NCBI RefSeq assembly: GCF_036013915.1 | Contig: NZ_CP107899.1 | Span: 5,022,001-5,086,000, forward strand | DNA: 64,000 nucleotides | Direction: 5' to 3' | Origin: Streptomyces sp. NBC_00464 | GTDB taxonomy: Bacteria; Actinomycetota; Actinomycetes; Streptomycetales; Streptomycetaceae | Part shown: positions 32,977 through 41,578 of the stretch, one piece after another | Layout: each line of letters opens with the position of its first letter | How positions within the stretch are numbered: the first letter of the stretch is position 1 | Translations under genes and position numbers: made by a program | Notes under the pieces: generated by a model | The model's input: only the letters and a program-made list of their open reading frames with translations | Told to the model about the DNA's origin: nothing | The model's database searches: none

Positions 32977-34886
32977 GGTTTACGTCCCCCAAGGGCGATC
33001 TGCATGGTCTGTTCGTTGCCGTCCCAGCGGGGCTCGGCCCGCTGGGCGTGGGCGGGTGGTCCGCTCGCGGGCGGCGGGCCCGCGCGGCGCTTCTTCTTCT
33101 CGGCCCGCACGGTGTACCGCCAGCCGAAGATCGGCGCCGCGGTGATCAGCAGCGCCAGGGCGGCCCAGGTGAGCATCGCCGGGTGGCTGTGGCCGAGGAC
33201 GAAGGACGCCACGATGGAGCCGGCGAAGACCAGGATGAAGAAGAGGTGGATGCGGAAGGTCCCGAAGAGGGTGTCCGGACTGGAGGAGTCACCCTTGGGC
33301 GTCACGACGAACGAGCTCTTGCGGCGCAGTACGGCGTCCATCAGCGAGCGTGCGTAGATCGGCGCCGAGAGCGCGGACATCATCATGCCGGCGAGACCGC
33401 CGGAGCCCTCGGGCTCGTGCGGCGAGACGTTGTGCCGGCGGTTCCAGATGTACAGGCCGATCTGGAGCGCCGAGGCGTTGCCGTACAGCATCATCCAGAC
33501 GGTCGGGTCGATCTGCACACCCGAGGCGCCCATCCCCAGGAACAGCGCGCAACTCAGCGCCGCGAGGATCCAGTTCATGGCGGACATCGGGTAGAAGATG
33601 ATCATCATCGTGTAGTTGAAGAGCTTGCCCACGGGCAGGGAGGAGAAGCCCTTCCAGTACTGCTTGAGGATCGTCTCGTACGTCCCGCGCGACCAGCGCA
33701 GCTGCTGGGTGAAGAAGTCCGTCCACGCGGTCGGGCCCTCGCCCACGGCCAGCACGTCCGGGGTGTAGACCGAGCGCCACTTGCGGCCGGTGCGCGGATT
33801 GCGGGCGCGGTGCATCTCGAAGCCGGTCGCCATGTCCTCGGTGATCGAGTCGTACAGACCGCCGATCTGCTTGAGGGCGCTGATCCGCACCGCGTTGCTG
33901 GTGCCGACGAACATCGGGGCGCCGTAGCGGTTGCCCGCGCGCTGGATCAGCGCGTGGAAGAGGAACTGCTGGGACTCGGCGGCCTTGGTGACGAAGGAGT
34001 CGTAGTTGCCGTAGACCTGCGGTCCGATGACGAAGCCGACGTCCGGGTCGCGGAAGTAGCCGAGCATCCGCTCCAGATAGTTGGGCATCGGGACGTGGTC
34101 GGTGTCGACCGAGGCGAAGAAGTCGTACGTGTCACCGTGGGCGTCGAGCCAGGCGTTGTAGTTGCCGTGCTTGGTCTTCGCCCGGTGCGGGCCCTTGGCC
34201 TGGTTCCAGTGCGCCACGCCCTTGCGGGAGAAGTGGTGCACATTGAGCCGCCGGCAGACCTCCTTCACCGCCGGGTCGTCGCCCTCGTCGAGGAGCCAGA
34301 CGTGCATCAGCCCGCGATGGCGGATGCGGACGGCGGCCTCCAGGGTCTTCGTCACCATCTCCAGGGGCTCCTTGCCCGGGACGAAGGAGGTGAGGAAGGC
34401 GACCCGGGTGCCGGTCTCCGGCACGACGGGGACGGGGTCGCGCGCCACCAGTGTGGCGTGCGCGTTGGAGAGGACGTTCAGGGTGCGGAAGAGCTCGATC
34501 AGGCCGATCGAGACCAGCATCACGATGTCGAGGACCAACAGCGTGTCGTTCTTGAGGTTCGGGTCGCGCTGGGTCCAGTGCTCGGGCTGCATCAGCCAGG
34601 CGAAGAGGCCGAGCGAGACGAGCGGGGCGGCGCCCAGCAGAAGGGCCGCCCGGATCCGGTGGGGCTCCTGGGAGAGGAGCGAGCGGTACTTCACGGTGTA
34701 CGGCTTGGTGGGGTCGGGCTGGGTCAGAGGCCCGGCGAGCCGGCTGTAGTGCTCGTAGTCGTACCGCGGCAGCTCTTTCCTCTGCCGTCGCCGCTGGCCC
34801 CCGGTCCGCAGCTGCGGGGGTATCCGAAGCTGTGTGGTCCGGGAAGGGTCGTCGTCCTGCCGGGCGCCTGGCGGCGTCGACGTCAT
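32973..34886 (-). CDS. cslA: CslA, cellulose synthase-like GT2
   Basis: A 637-aa processive glycosyltransferase. About two N-terminal and five C-terminal membrane helices flank the GT2 domain. The catalytic residues appear as the aspartates in DEGDDPAVKE and FFASVDTDHVP, then TEDMATGFEM and the Q-x-x-R-W motif in QQLRWSRGTYE. It polymerises UDP-sugar into a beta-glucan at hyphal tips with GlxA. The first 60 residues are hydrophilic. No PilZ domain is visible, so direct c-di-GMP control is not supported. Confidence 0.95.
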   Translation of the reverse strand: MTSTPPGARQDDDPSRTTQLRIPPQLRTGGQRRRQRKELPRYDYEHYSRLAGPLTQPDPTKPYTVKYRSLLSQEPHRIRAALLLGAAPLVSLGLFAWLMQPEHWTQRDPNLKNDTLLVLDIVMLVSIGLIELFRTLNVLSNAHATLVARDPVPVVPETGTRVAFLTSFVPGKEPLEMVTKTLEAAVRIRHRGLMHVWLLDEGDDPAVKEVCRRLNVHHFSRKGVAHWNQAKGPHRAKTKHGNYNAWLDAHGDTYDFFASVDTDHVPMPNYLERMLGYFRDPDVGFVIGPQVYGNYDSFVTKAAESQQFLFHALIQRAGNRYGAPMFVGTSNAVRISALKQIGGLYDSITEDMATGFEMHRARNPRTGRKWRSVYTPDVLAVGEGPTAWTDFFTQQLRWSRGTYETILKQYWKGFSSLPVGKLFNYTMMIIFYPMSAMNWILAALSCALFLGMGASGVQIDPTVWMMLYGNASALQIGLYIWNRRHNVSPHEPEGSGGLAGMMMSALSAPIYARSLMDAVLRRKSSFVVTPKGDSSSPDTLFGTFRIHLFFILVFAGSIVASFVLGHSHPAMLTWAALALLITAAPIFGWRYTVRAEKKKRRAGPPPASGPPAHAQRAEPRWDGNEQTMQIALGGRKP

Positions 34887-35430
34887 GGGTCATCCCCCTG
34901 CACGCAGGCGGGGCTGCGTGGTCGGTCGGTCGTTTCGTCCGTCGCGTGTCCCCCTGGAACGCGACCGACGGTTCAGTGACGGGTCGCCTTTCCCGGGACA
35001 GGGAACGGCGTCCTTCCGGTTGCATGATGCCTGCTCGGCGTTTGCTGGTGCACTACGCCTTCCCCTCGCATCGGACACAACCGGAATATTCCCATCCGTT
35101 TCTCTCAACTAGGGGTCCCACCGGCGTGGTTGGCGCCGAAGACCCCCAGACAGACTGGCCGACCCCGGGCGCGATCGCAAGGGTGAAAGGGGTTAGTACC
35201 CGCTCAAATGCACGATTTGTGGGGCTGTTGTGGAGAGGTGGTGTGGAGGCGTATGCGGGGGTGTGTGGGGGGCCGTCGCGCCGTCGGCCGGCCGACCGGT
35301 GGCTGTCCGTCAGGCGTGAGTGAACTGTGCGTGAGCAAATCGCTCACCCGGTGACACCCGTGCGGGGCGGTGGGGCGCACGGGAACGAACAAGGCCCCCT
35401 CACGCGTGGTGAGGGGGCCTTGACTCTGCG
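34887..35430. other. Gene-free stretch between cslA and tRNA-Lys
   Basis: About 540 bases. It must contain the cslA-glxA promoter region. The only clear structure is the tRNA terminator hairpin at its right end. No ydaO-type or other riboswitch consensus was recognised. Confidence 0.5.
35391..35421 (-). terminator. Hairpin downstream of tRNA-Lys copy 1
   Basis: AAGGCCCCCTCAC and its exact complement flank a five-base loop. It begins 9 bases beyond the tRNA 3' end. Confidence 0.8.
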
Positions 35431-35504
35431 TGCGCCGCCAGGGACTCGAACCCCGGACCCGCTGATTAAGAGTCAGCTGCTCTAACCAACTGAGCTAGCG
35501 GCGC
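35431..35504 (-). tRNA. tRNA-Lys(CUU), copy 1
   Basis: 74 bases; the CCA end is not encoded. The acceptor stem GCGCCGC pairs with GCGGCGC. The anticodon loop CTCTTAA gives anticodon CTT, and the GGTTCGAGTCC T-arm is present. A TAGAGT hexamer upstream could be the -10. Confidence 0.97.
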
Positions 35505-35688
35505 CTGCTGACCTGGAAAACTCTACCCGATCTCCGGCCGTGCTCCTGACCATTTCCTCTCCATCCCGGCCTGTCGGATGGTCGTTTTTTCTCTTCTGTC
35601 CGTCAAAATGCGATATGTCAGCAGAGTTGAGACACTGACGCCCGTACAGATGCGCCTAAAGATCTTGACGAGTGCGGAGGGGAATCGC

Positions 35689-37074
35689 ATGACTGTGCCG
35701 GCCTTCAAGGAGTACGTACCTGCTATCGACTGCACCTGTGCGGGATGCGCCGCGCAACGGCGCACCGCAGCCGCGGGACTGCCGACGCGATACGGAGGAC
35801 ATCCGGCCGCGCACGGCGCACGGCGCGCGATGGTGCTGGTCACCGCGGCCGGAGTGGTGCTCAGCGCCGGTCTCGCCGAGGCGTCGGGCGCGGCGGCCGA
35901 CCCGGCCCCGGTGACGGACCCGGGGCAGGCGGTCGACGCCGCGGCGGCGCCCGACCCGGCCGCGGTGACCGGCGTGGCGGCCGACGACGTGGAGGCCGGT
36001 CCGGTCGAGCCGGGGCCGGACAGTCCGCAGGGCGGACCGGGCCCGTTGCAGGGGGCGGGGGCCTCGGGACCACCGGCGTCCCAGGCGGGTGCGCCCGCGC
36101 TGCGCAAGACCACCCGGGCCGACATCATCAACCGCGCGAAGACGTGGGTCGCCGCGCAGGTCCCGTACAGCATGGAGAAGTACTGGTCGGACGGATACCG
36201 CCAGGACTGCTCGGGCTATGTGTCGATGGCCTGGAACCTGCCCGGCAACGAGTGGACCGGCAGCCTCGCCACGTACGGAACGCGCATCGCCCGGGAGGAT
36301 CTCCAGCCCGGCGACATCCTGCTCTTCCACAACCCGGCCGACCCCGGGAAGGGCTCGCACGTCACGATCTTCGGCGGCTGGACCGACTACACGCACACCC
36401 ATTACACGGCGTACGAGCAGACCAAGCCGCACACCCGCAAGCAGACGACGCCCATGGCGTACTGGACCAACTCGGGCAGCTACGTCGCCTACCGGTACAA
36501 GGGGCTGACGAGCGGTAGCGGTGGCAGCGGCTCGACGACGACGCCGTTCCCGGGTACCGCGAAGTTCGGCGCGGGCAAGAAGAACGACTCCGTCACCCGG
36601 CTCGGCAAGATGCTCGCCGACCGGGGCGGCAAGCGCTTCTACAAGGTCGGGCCCGGCCCCGCCTGGGGCAGCGCCGACCGGAAGGCGACCCAGGCGTTCC
36701 AGAAGGCCCAGGGCTGGACGGGCAGGGAGGCCGACGGCCTCCCCGGCCCCGACACCTGGCGCCTGCTGGCGAACGGAACCGGCCACGACATCCCTGCCGC
36801 GGGCGGCACCACCGGGCGGGACGGCGCCACATCGGTCCCGGCCTTCCCCGGGCGGGGCTATTTCCGGCCGGGTCAGTCCAACAGCCATGTCGACAAGCTC
36901 GGCAAACAGTTGGTGAAGAAGGGATACGGCAAGTACTACCTGTCGGGCCCCAGCTCTCGGTGGACCGAGGCGGACCGACGCAACGTCGAGGCCTTCCAGA
37001 AGGCCCAGGGCTGGCGAGGCACGGAGGCCGACGGCTATCCGGGTCCGGAGACCTGGCGGCGACTCTTCGCGTGA
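35689..37074 (+). CDS. NlpC/P60-like endopeptidase with two C-terminal repeats
   Basis: A 461-aa protein. The ATG at 35689 follows GGAGGGG. An unusual N-terminal cytosolic stretch carries CTCAGC (Cys 15, 17, 20) before the hydrophobic segment (MVLVTAAGVVLSAGLAEA). After a Pro/Ala linker the NlpC-type domain has the catalytic Cys near 174 (RQDCSGYVSMAW) and His near 224 (GSHVTIFGGW). Two similar C-terminal repeats of about 75 residues follow, each ending GW..ADG.PGP.TWR, resembling peptidoglycan-binding domains. It likely cuts or remodels peptidoglycan near the CslA/GlxA site. Confidence 0.88.
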   Translation: MTVPAFKEYVPAIDCTCAGCAAQRRTAAAGLPTRYGGHPAAHGARRAMVLVTAAGVVLSAGLAEASGAAADPAPVTDPGQAVDAAAAPDPAAVTGVAADDVEAGPVEPGPDSPQGGPGPLQGAGASGPPASQAGAPALRKTTRADIINRAKTWVAAQVPYSMEKYWSDGYRQDCSGYVSMAWNLPGNEWTGSLATYGTRIAREDLQPGDILLFHNPADPGKGSHVTIFGGWTDYTHTHYTAYEQTKPHTRKQTTPMAYWTNSGSYVAYRYKGLTSGSGGSGSTTTPFPGTAKFGAGKKNDSVTRLGKMLADRGGKRFYKVGPGPAWGSADRKATQAFQKAQGWTGREADGLPGPDTWRLLANGTGHDIPAAGGTTGRDGATSVPAFPGRGYFRPGQSNSHVDKLGKQLVKKGYGKYYLSGPSSRWTEADRRNVEAFQKAQGWRGTEADGYPGPETWRRLFA

Positions 37075-37084
37075 CACGACGCAC

Positions 37085-39127
37085 ATGACGGAGGCGGGAA
37101 TGCGATCCACGGTGTCGGACAGCTCCGGGAACCCGGAGAACCGGGAGGACCCGGAGTACGGGGAGGAGAGGTACGGGGCGGTCCCGGTACGGGAATGGGT
37201 GGGGCCGGACGGAGCGGGCCGGGTCACGGACGCCTGGGCCGCGGCGGGGGAGCGGGCTGCCGCCCGGGAGGCCCCGGGGGTGTCGACGCCTTCGGAGGTT
37301 TCGGAGCTGTCGGAGCTGTCGGCGGGGTTCGGCGGGGCTGCCGGGTCCGACGGGTCCGACGGCTTCGGCTGGTCGGCCAGGTCGCGGGTGACGGACGGGT
37401 CTGGTTTGTCTGCCTCGTCTGCCTCGTCTGCCTCGTCCGCCTCGTCCGCCTCGTCGGTCGGCGCGGTCGCGCCGGACGGTTCGGGCGCTTCGGACGGTGC
37501 GGACGTCCTGTACGCGGCCGGCCCGTCCGCCGTGCCCGCATCCGGGCCGGACTCCGTCGTCGACCTGGTGCTCGACCTGGTGCCGGGGGAGGACGAACGC
37601 GCGGGCTCCTCCTTCGGTGCGACCTCGGCCTCGGTGTCGGTTCCGGCGGCGGACCCGGCCCCTGTGCCGAAGGCCGTCCCGGCTGTGGACGCGGCGGAGA
37701 GCGCCCCGGTGCCGAAGGCCGCGGACCTGCTGCCCGCTCCCGCGCCGGAGGCCGGCGTGTCGGCCGGCGGCGATCCGGCGGACGGCGAAACGGCCTCAGC
37801 CGCCGAGACCGGTGTACTCGTCATGGCGGGGGCCGGATCCGCGACGTACGGGCCGGGAGCCGTTGCCCCCGACGCCGCCGCGCCCGCTCCCGGCCGGGGC
37901 GACGCACCGCACGCCGCGGCCGCGCCTGAGCTCGCCCCCGCCTCCCTCTCCCTGATGCTCACCGGCGAGGACACCGGCGAATTCCGCACCGACGCCCGGG
38001 TGGACACCGGCCGGCACCAGGCGGTCATCGCCAACGAGCGCACCGCCTCCATCCCCGTGCACCTGCTCTTCCGCGAGGAGGCCGAGGCAGGGGCCGATGC
38101 CACGGCGGTGCCCGCCACCGTCGTACGAAAGGCGCCCGGGGGCGAGCAGACGGCCGGTGTCCGGCGGCCGCCGGTGCCGAGGACCCCGCAGGTGCGGCCC
38201 TCGACCAGGCCCGCGCCGGTCGCCGACCCCCGGCTCCACGAGCGGCCCGGACCGGCGCTGCCCGGCTGGGTCGCGGTGCTCACCGCAGCCGGCGGGATCG
38301 CCGCCATCGGTGGAGTCCTGTGGTGGGCCGGGGCGTTGCCGGCCCGGGTGCTGTCGCGGATCGGGGTCGGCCCGCGACCGTACGAAGGACTCGCCATCAG
38401 CGCCTGGGCGGCGCTCGCGGTGCTGGTGACCGTGGTGCTCTTCGCGCTCGGTGGTCTGAGCCGGGGCCGGGTCGGGTACACGTGGGTGCTCACGCTCTTC
38501 GGCCGGTACCGGGGCACCGTGCGGCGGACCGGGCTGATGTGGGTCAGCCCGCTGCTGCTGCGGCGCCGGGTCGACGTACGGCTGCGGCACTGGCGCAGTG
38601 AGCCGCTGCCCGCGATGGACGCCAACGGCACCGCGCTGCGGGTCGTCGTCCTCGTCGTGTGGCGGGTCGAGGACACGGTGCGGGCGACGCTGGGGGTGGA
38701 GGACCACGAGGAGTATCTGCGTGAGCAGGTCGAGGCTGCCATGGCGCGGGTCCTGTCCCAGCTGCCCGCCGACGCCTTCCACGAGGACGCGCACACCCTG
38801 CGCAACGCCGAGGCGGTCGGCGACGCGCTGACCCGGATGCTGAAGGCGGACTGCGAACCGGTCGGCATCGAGGTGTACTCGGCACAGCCGACCGGAATCG
38901 AGTACGCGCCGGAGGTGGCGGCGGCCATGCAGCGACGTCGGATCGCCGCCATCGACGCCAAACACCGCGACAGCGTGCTGACTTCGGTGGTGGACGCAGT
39001 GGACGACACCGTCAACCGGCTGACCGCCCGGGGCCTCGTGGAGCTCGACGACTACGAACGTAAGTCCCTGGTCAAGGACTTGACGGTGGCGTTCTACACC
39101 GGCCGCAGTGGTGGGGACAGCGCCTGA
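37085..39127 (+). CDS. SPFH/Band 7 membrane protein with long disordered N-terminus
   Basis: A 680-aa protein. Residues 1 to about 390 are low complexity, rich in Ala, Ser, Pro, Gly and acidic residues, including SASSASSASSASSASS. Two hydrophobic helices follow (WVAVLTAAGGIAAIGGVLWW and ISAWAALAVLVTVVLFALGG), then an SPFH domain from about 475 to 650 (RRTGLMWVSPLLLRRRVDVR, REQVEAAMARVLSQLP). SPFH proteins scaffold membrane microdomains. The gene begins 10 bases after the peptidase gene, so the two are probably an operon. The long disordered head is unusual for the family. Confidence 0.85.
   Translation: MTEAGMRSTVSDSSGNPENREDPEYGEERYGAVPVREWVGPDGAGRVTDAWAAAGERAAAREAPGVSTPSEVSELSELSAGFGGAAGSDGSDGFGWSARSRVTDGSGLSASSASSASSASSASSVGAVAPDGSGASDGADVLYAAGPSAVPASGPDSVVDLVLDLVPGEDERAGSSFGATSASVSVPAADPAPVPKAVPAVDAAESAPVPKAADLLPAPAPEAGVSAGGDPADGETASAAETGVLVMAGAGSATYGPGAVAPDAAAPAPGRGDAPHAAAAPELAPASLSLMLTGEDTGEFRTDARVDTGRHQAVIANERTASIPVHLLFREEAEAGADATAVPATVVRKAPGGEQTAGVRRPPVPRTPQVRPSTRPAPVADPRLHERPGPALPGWVAVLTAAGGIAAIGGVLWWAGALPARVLSRIGVGPRPYEGLAISAWAALAVLVTVVLFALGGLSRGRVGYTWVLTLFGRYRGTVRRTGLMWVSPLLLRRRVDVRLRHWRSEPLPAMDANGTALRVVVLVVWRVEDTVRATLGVEDHEEYLREQVEAAMARVLSQLPADAFHEDAHTLRNAEAVGDALTRMLKADCEPVGIEVYSAQPTGIEYAPEVAAAMQRRRIAAIDAKHRDSVLTSVVDAVDDTVNRLTARGLVELDDYERKSLVKDLTVAFYTGRSGGDSA
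37407..37458 (+). repeat. 9-base tandem repeat encoding Ser-Ala-Ser
   Basis: Tandem copies of TCTGCCTCG or TCCGCCTCG in frame within the disordered head of the SPFH gene. Confidence 0.8.
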
Positions 39128-39214
39128 ACCCTTCTGCCCGGCGCCTCGGAGGCAACCGGAATCCAGCTCTCATTGGTCTGGACATGTTCATGCTGCGTCA
39201 ATAATCTAGGTCTT

Positions 39215-39224
39215 GGTCTAGACC
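39215..39224 (+). promoter_or_regulatory. DasR-type dre upstream of LPMO
   Basis: The perfect palindrome GGTCTAGACC within CTTGGTCTAGACCGCAC closely matches the DasR-responsive element. A degenerate second copy (TTGGTCTGGACA) lies at 39173-39184. Paired elements of this kind are typical of Streptomyces chitinase promoters. TAATCT at 39202-39207 could be the -10. Confidence 0.72.
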
Positions 39225-39284
39225 GCACGACACGCGCGTAGCAGTGCTCATGGAACCTCCCCCACGTCTCCGAGGAGCGGCAGC

Positions 39285-39875
39285 ATGCGTAAGAAGACAG
39301 GCGCGGCCCTGGTCGGCCTTGCGGTAGCGAGCGTTTCGATGTTCGCGACCAGCAGTGCCAGCAGCCACGGCTACACGGACAACCCCATCAGCCGTCAGAA
39401 GCTGTGCGCCAACGGCACGGTGACGGGCTGCGGCAACATTCAGTGGGAACCGCAGAGCGTCGAGGGCCCCAAGGGCTTCCCGGCGGCCGGTCCCGCCGAC
39501 GGTGCGATCTGTTCCGCCGGGCACGGCGAGTTCGCCCAGCTCGACGACCCGCGCGGCGGCAACTGGCCCGCCACGAAGGTCACCGCGGGCCAGGGCTTCA
39601 GCTTCCGCTGGCAGTTCACCGCCCGGCACGCCACGTCGGACTTCCGTTACTACATCACCAAGAACGGCTGGGACCCCACCAAGCCGCTCAAGCGCTCCGA
39701 CCTGGAAGCGCAGCCGTTCATGACGGTGCCGTACAACAACCAGCAGCCCCCGGCGACCCTGACCCAGCAGGGCACCATCCCCACCCAGAAGACCGGCAAG
39801 CACATCATCCTCAGTGTGTGGAACGTCGCCGACACGGCCAACGCGTTCTACTCGTGCTCGGATGTTCAGTTCTGA
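39285..39875 (+). CDS. lpmP: AA10 lytic polysaccharide monooxygenase
   Basis: A 196-aa secreted copper enzyme. After the signal peptide the mature protein would begin at His28 (SSAS-S before HGYTDNPISRQ), the first residue of the histidine brace. The second His is in FTARHATSDFRYY. Conserved Cys residues (LCANG, GCGN, ICSAG, YSCSD) can form disulfides. LPMOs oxidatively cleave chitin or cellulose. From memory, LpmP next to the CslA locus aids cell-wall remodelling and glucan deposition in S. coelicolor. No extra carbohydrate-binding module is present. Confidence 0.92.
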   Translation: MRKKTGAALVGLAVASVSMFATSSASSHGYTDNPISRQKLCANGTVTGCGNIQWEPQSVEGPKGFPAAGPADGAICSAGHGEFAQLDDPRGGNWPATKVTAGQGFSFRWQFTARHATSDFRYYITKNGWDPTKPLKRSDLEAQPFMTVPYNNQQPPATLTQQGTIPTQKTGKHIILSVWNVADTANAFYSCSDVQF

Positions 39876-39901
39876 CGCCTGGTCGGTTACCGTGCGGCGC
39901 C

Positions 39902-41578
39902 ATGGGGAGCGCAGGCACCGTCGCGGAGCTCGTACAGCGCCAATGGGGCGACCACCGGCCAGGGTTGAGACATGAGGACACCGTCCTCAGTCATCACCAG
40001 GTCGCCTCGGGCGCTGCCGCACGGGCCGCGCTCCTGGTGGATCTGCTGCCGGCGGGCAGCGAACCGCACCTCGGGGTGCTGCTGGACAACACCCCTGAAT
40101 TCCCGCTGTGGTTGAGCGCGGCGGCCCTGGCCGGGGCCGCCGTCGCGGGCATCAACCCCACGCGTCGCGGCGCCGAACTGGCCCGCGACATCCTGCACAC
40201 CGAATGCCGGGTGCTGATCACCGAGCGCGCCCATCTGCCGCTGCTCGACGGCCTCGCGCTGCCGGGCGTACGGGTACTGGTCACCGACACCGACGCGTAC
40301 GCCGCACTCCTCGCCCCCTACGCCGGGGCCCGGCCGGGTGACACGGTCCTGAACCGGCCCGCTCCCGCGACCCGGATGCTGCTGTACTTCACCTCGGGGT
40401 CCACCGGTGCGCCCAAGGCCGCGATCTGCACCCAGGGGCGGCTGGCGGCGGCCGGGGGCTCGCTCGTCGACCACTTCGGGATCCGCGGCGAGGACGTCCA
40501 CTACATCTGCATGCCGATGTTCCACGGCAACGCGGTGATCGCCGACTGGGCCCCCGCCCTCTCCGCCGGTGCCGCCGTCGCCCTGCGCCGCCGCTTCTCG
40601 GCCTCGGGCTTCCTGGACGACGTACGCGCGCACGGCGCCACGTACTTCACCTATGTCGGCCGGGCCGTGCAGTATCTGCTGGCCACCCCCGAACGCCCCG
40701 ACGACCACGAGCACCCGCTGCGCCTCGGATTCGGCACCGAGGCCGGAGCGGTGGACGCGGCCCGCTTCCGGGAGCGGTTCGGGGTGCGGCTGGTCGAGGG
40801 GTACGGCTCCTCGGAGGGCGGCGCCGCGATCCAGCGGACCCCCGACACCCCGCCGGGTGCGATCGGCCGGGCGTCGGACCGCGACGACCTTGCGGTCGTC
40901 GACCCGTCCAGCGGCCGGGAGCGGGTGGCCGCGGTCTTCGACTCGGCCGGCACCCTCCTGAACGGGGGCTCCGCGATAGGCGAGTTGGTCAACCGCGGCC
41001 GGACCCCCTTCGAGGGGTACTGGCGCAACGAGGCGGCGGACGCCGCCCGGTTGCGCGACGGCTGGTACTGGACCGGGGACCTCTTCTTCCGCGACGCCGA
41101 CGGCTTCCTGTACTTCGCGGGCCGTACGGAGGACCGGCTGCGCGTCGACAGCGAGAACCTGGCCGCCGCGATGATCGAGAACATCCTGGCCCGCTGGGCC
41201 GACGCGGCGGGCGTGGCGGTCTACGCGGTGCCCGACCCGGTCGCGGGGGACCAGGTCATGGCGGCGCTGGCCCTGCGCGACGGGGTGCGGTTCGATCCGG
41301 AGGCGTTCGCCGCCTTCCTCCGGGACCAGCCCGACCTGGGGACGAAGATGGCCCCCCGGTTCCTGCGCATCGTCGAGTCGATGCCGGTGACCGCGACGAA
41401 CAAGGTGCACCGGGTCGGACTGCGACGCGAGGGCTTCTGGTCCGGGGGGCCGCTGTGGTGGAACGGGGGCGACGGAGCGTACGCGCCTTTCGGTGACGTA
41501 CAACTCACGCCGCTGGTACGGGAGTACGAGGAGCACGGGCGCCATGGCCTGCTGTCCTCACACGGCGGAGGGTTCTGA
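39902..41578 (+). CDS. AMP-dependent acyl-CoA ligase
   Basis: A 558-aa adenylating enzyme. The ATP-phosphate loop is LLYFTSGSTGAPKAAICTQG, the A5 motif region is LVEGYGSSEGGAAIQ, and the later core is WYWTGDLFFRDADGFLYFAG with RTEDRLRVDSENL. The catalytic Lys near the C-terminus is in VTATNKVHRVGLRREG. It activates a carboxylic acid as the AMP ester, most likely for CoA transfer. Chain length cannot be read. The 3' end overlaps the converging exporter gene by 21 bases. Confidence 0.9.
   Translation: MGSAGTVAELVQRQWGDHRPGLRHEDTVLSHHQVASGAAARAALLVDLLPAGSEPHLGVLLDNTPEFPLWLSAAALAGAAVAGINPTRRGAELARDILHTECRVLITERAHLPLLDGLALPGVRVLVTDTDAYAALLAPYAGARPGDTVLNRPAPATRMLLYFTSGSTGAPKAAICTQGRLAAAGGSLVDHFGIRGEDVHYICMPMFHGNAVIADWAPALSAGAAVALRRRFSASGFLDDVRAHGATYFTYVGRAVQYLLATPERPDDHEHPLRLGFGTEAGAVDAARFRERFGVRLVEGYGSSEGGAAIQRTPDTPPGAIGRASDRDDLAVVDPSSGRERVAAVFDSAGTLLNGGSAIGELVNRGRTPFEGYWRNEAADAARLRDGWYWTGDLFFRDADGFLYFAGRTEDRLRVDSENLAAAMIENILARWADAAGVAVYAVPDPVAGDQVMAALALRDGVRFDPEAFAAFLRDQPDLGTKMAPRFLRIVESMPVTATNKVHRVGLRREGFWSGGPLWWNGGDGAYAPFGDVQLTPLVREYEEHGRHGLLSSHGGGF

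Noticed and set aside
35505-35688. ydaO-type c-di-AMP riboswitch ahead of the NlpC/P60 gene
   Set aside because: Such switches precede some Streptomyces cell-wall hydrolase genes, but none of the conserved motifs is present here.
35656-39015. 1119-codon open frame on the minus strand
   Set aside because: It lies antisense to the NlpC/P60 and SPFH genes, whose domains and ribosome sites are clear. Long antisense frames are expected in high-GC DNA, and its product is low complexity without motifs.
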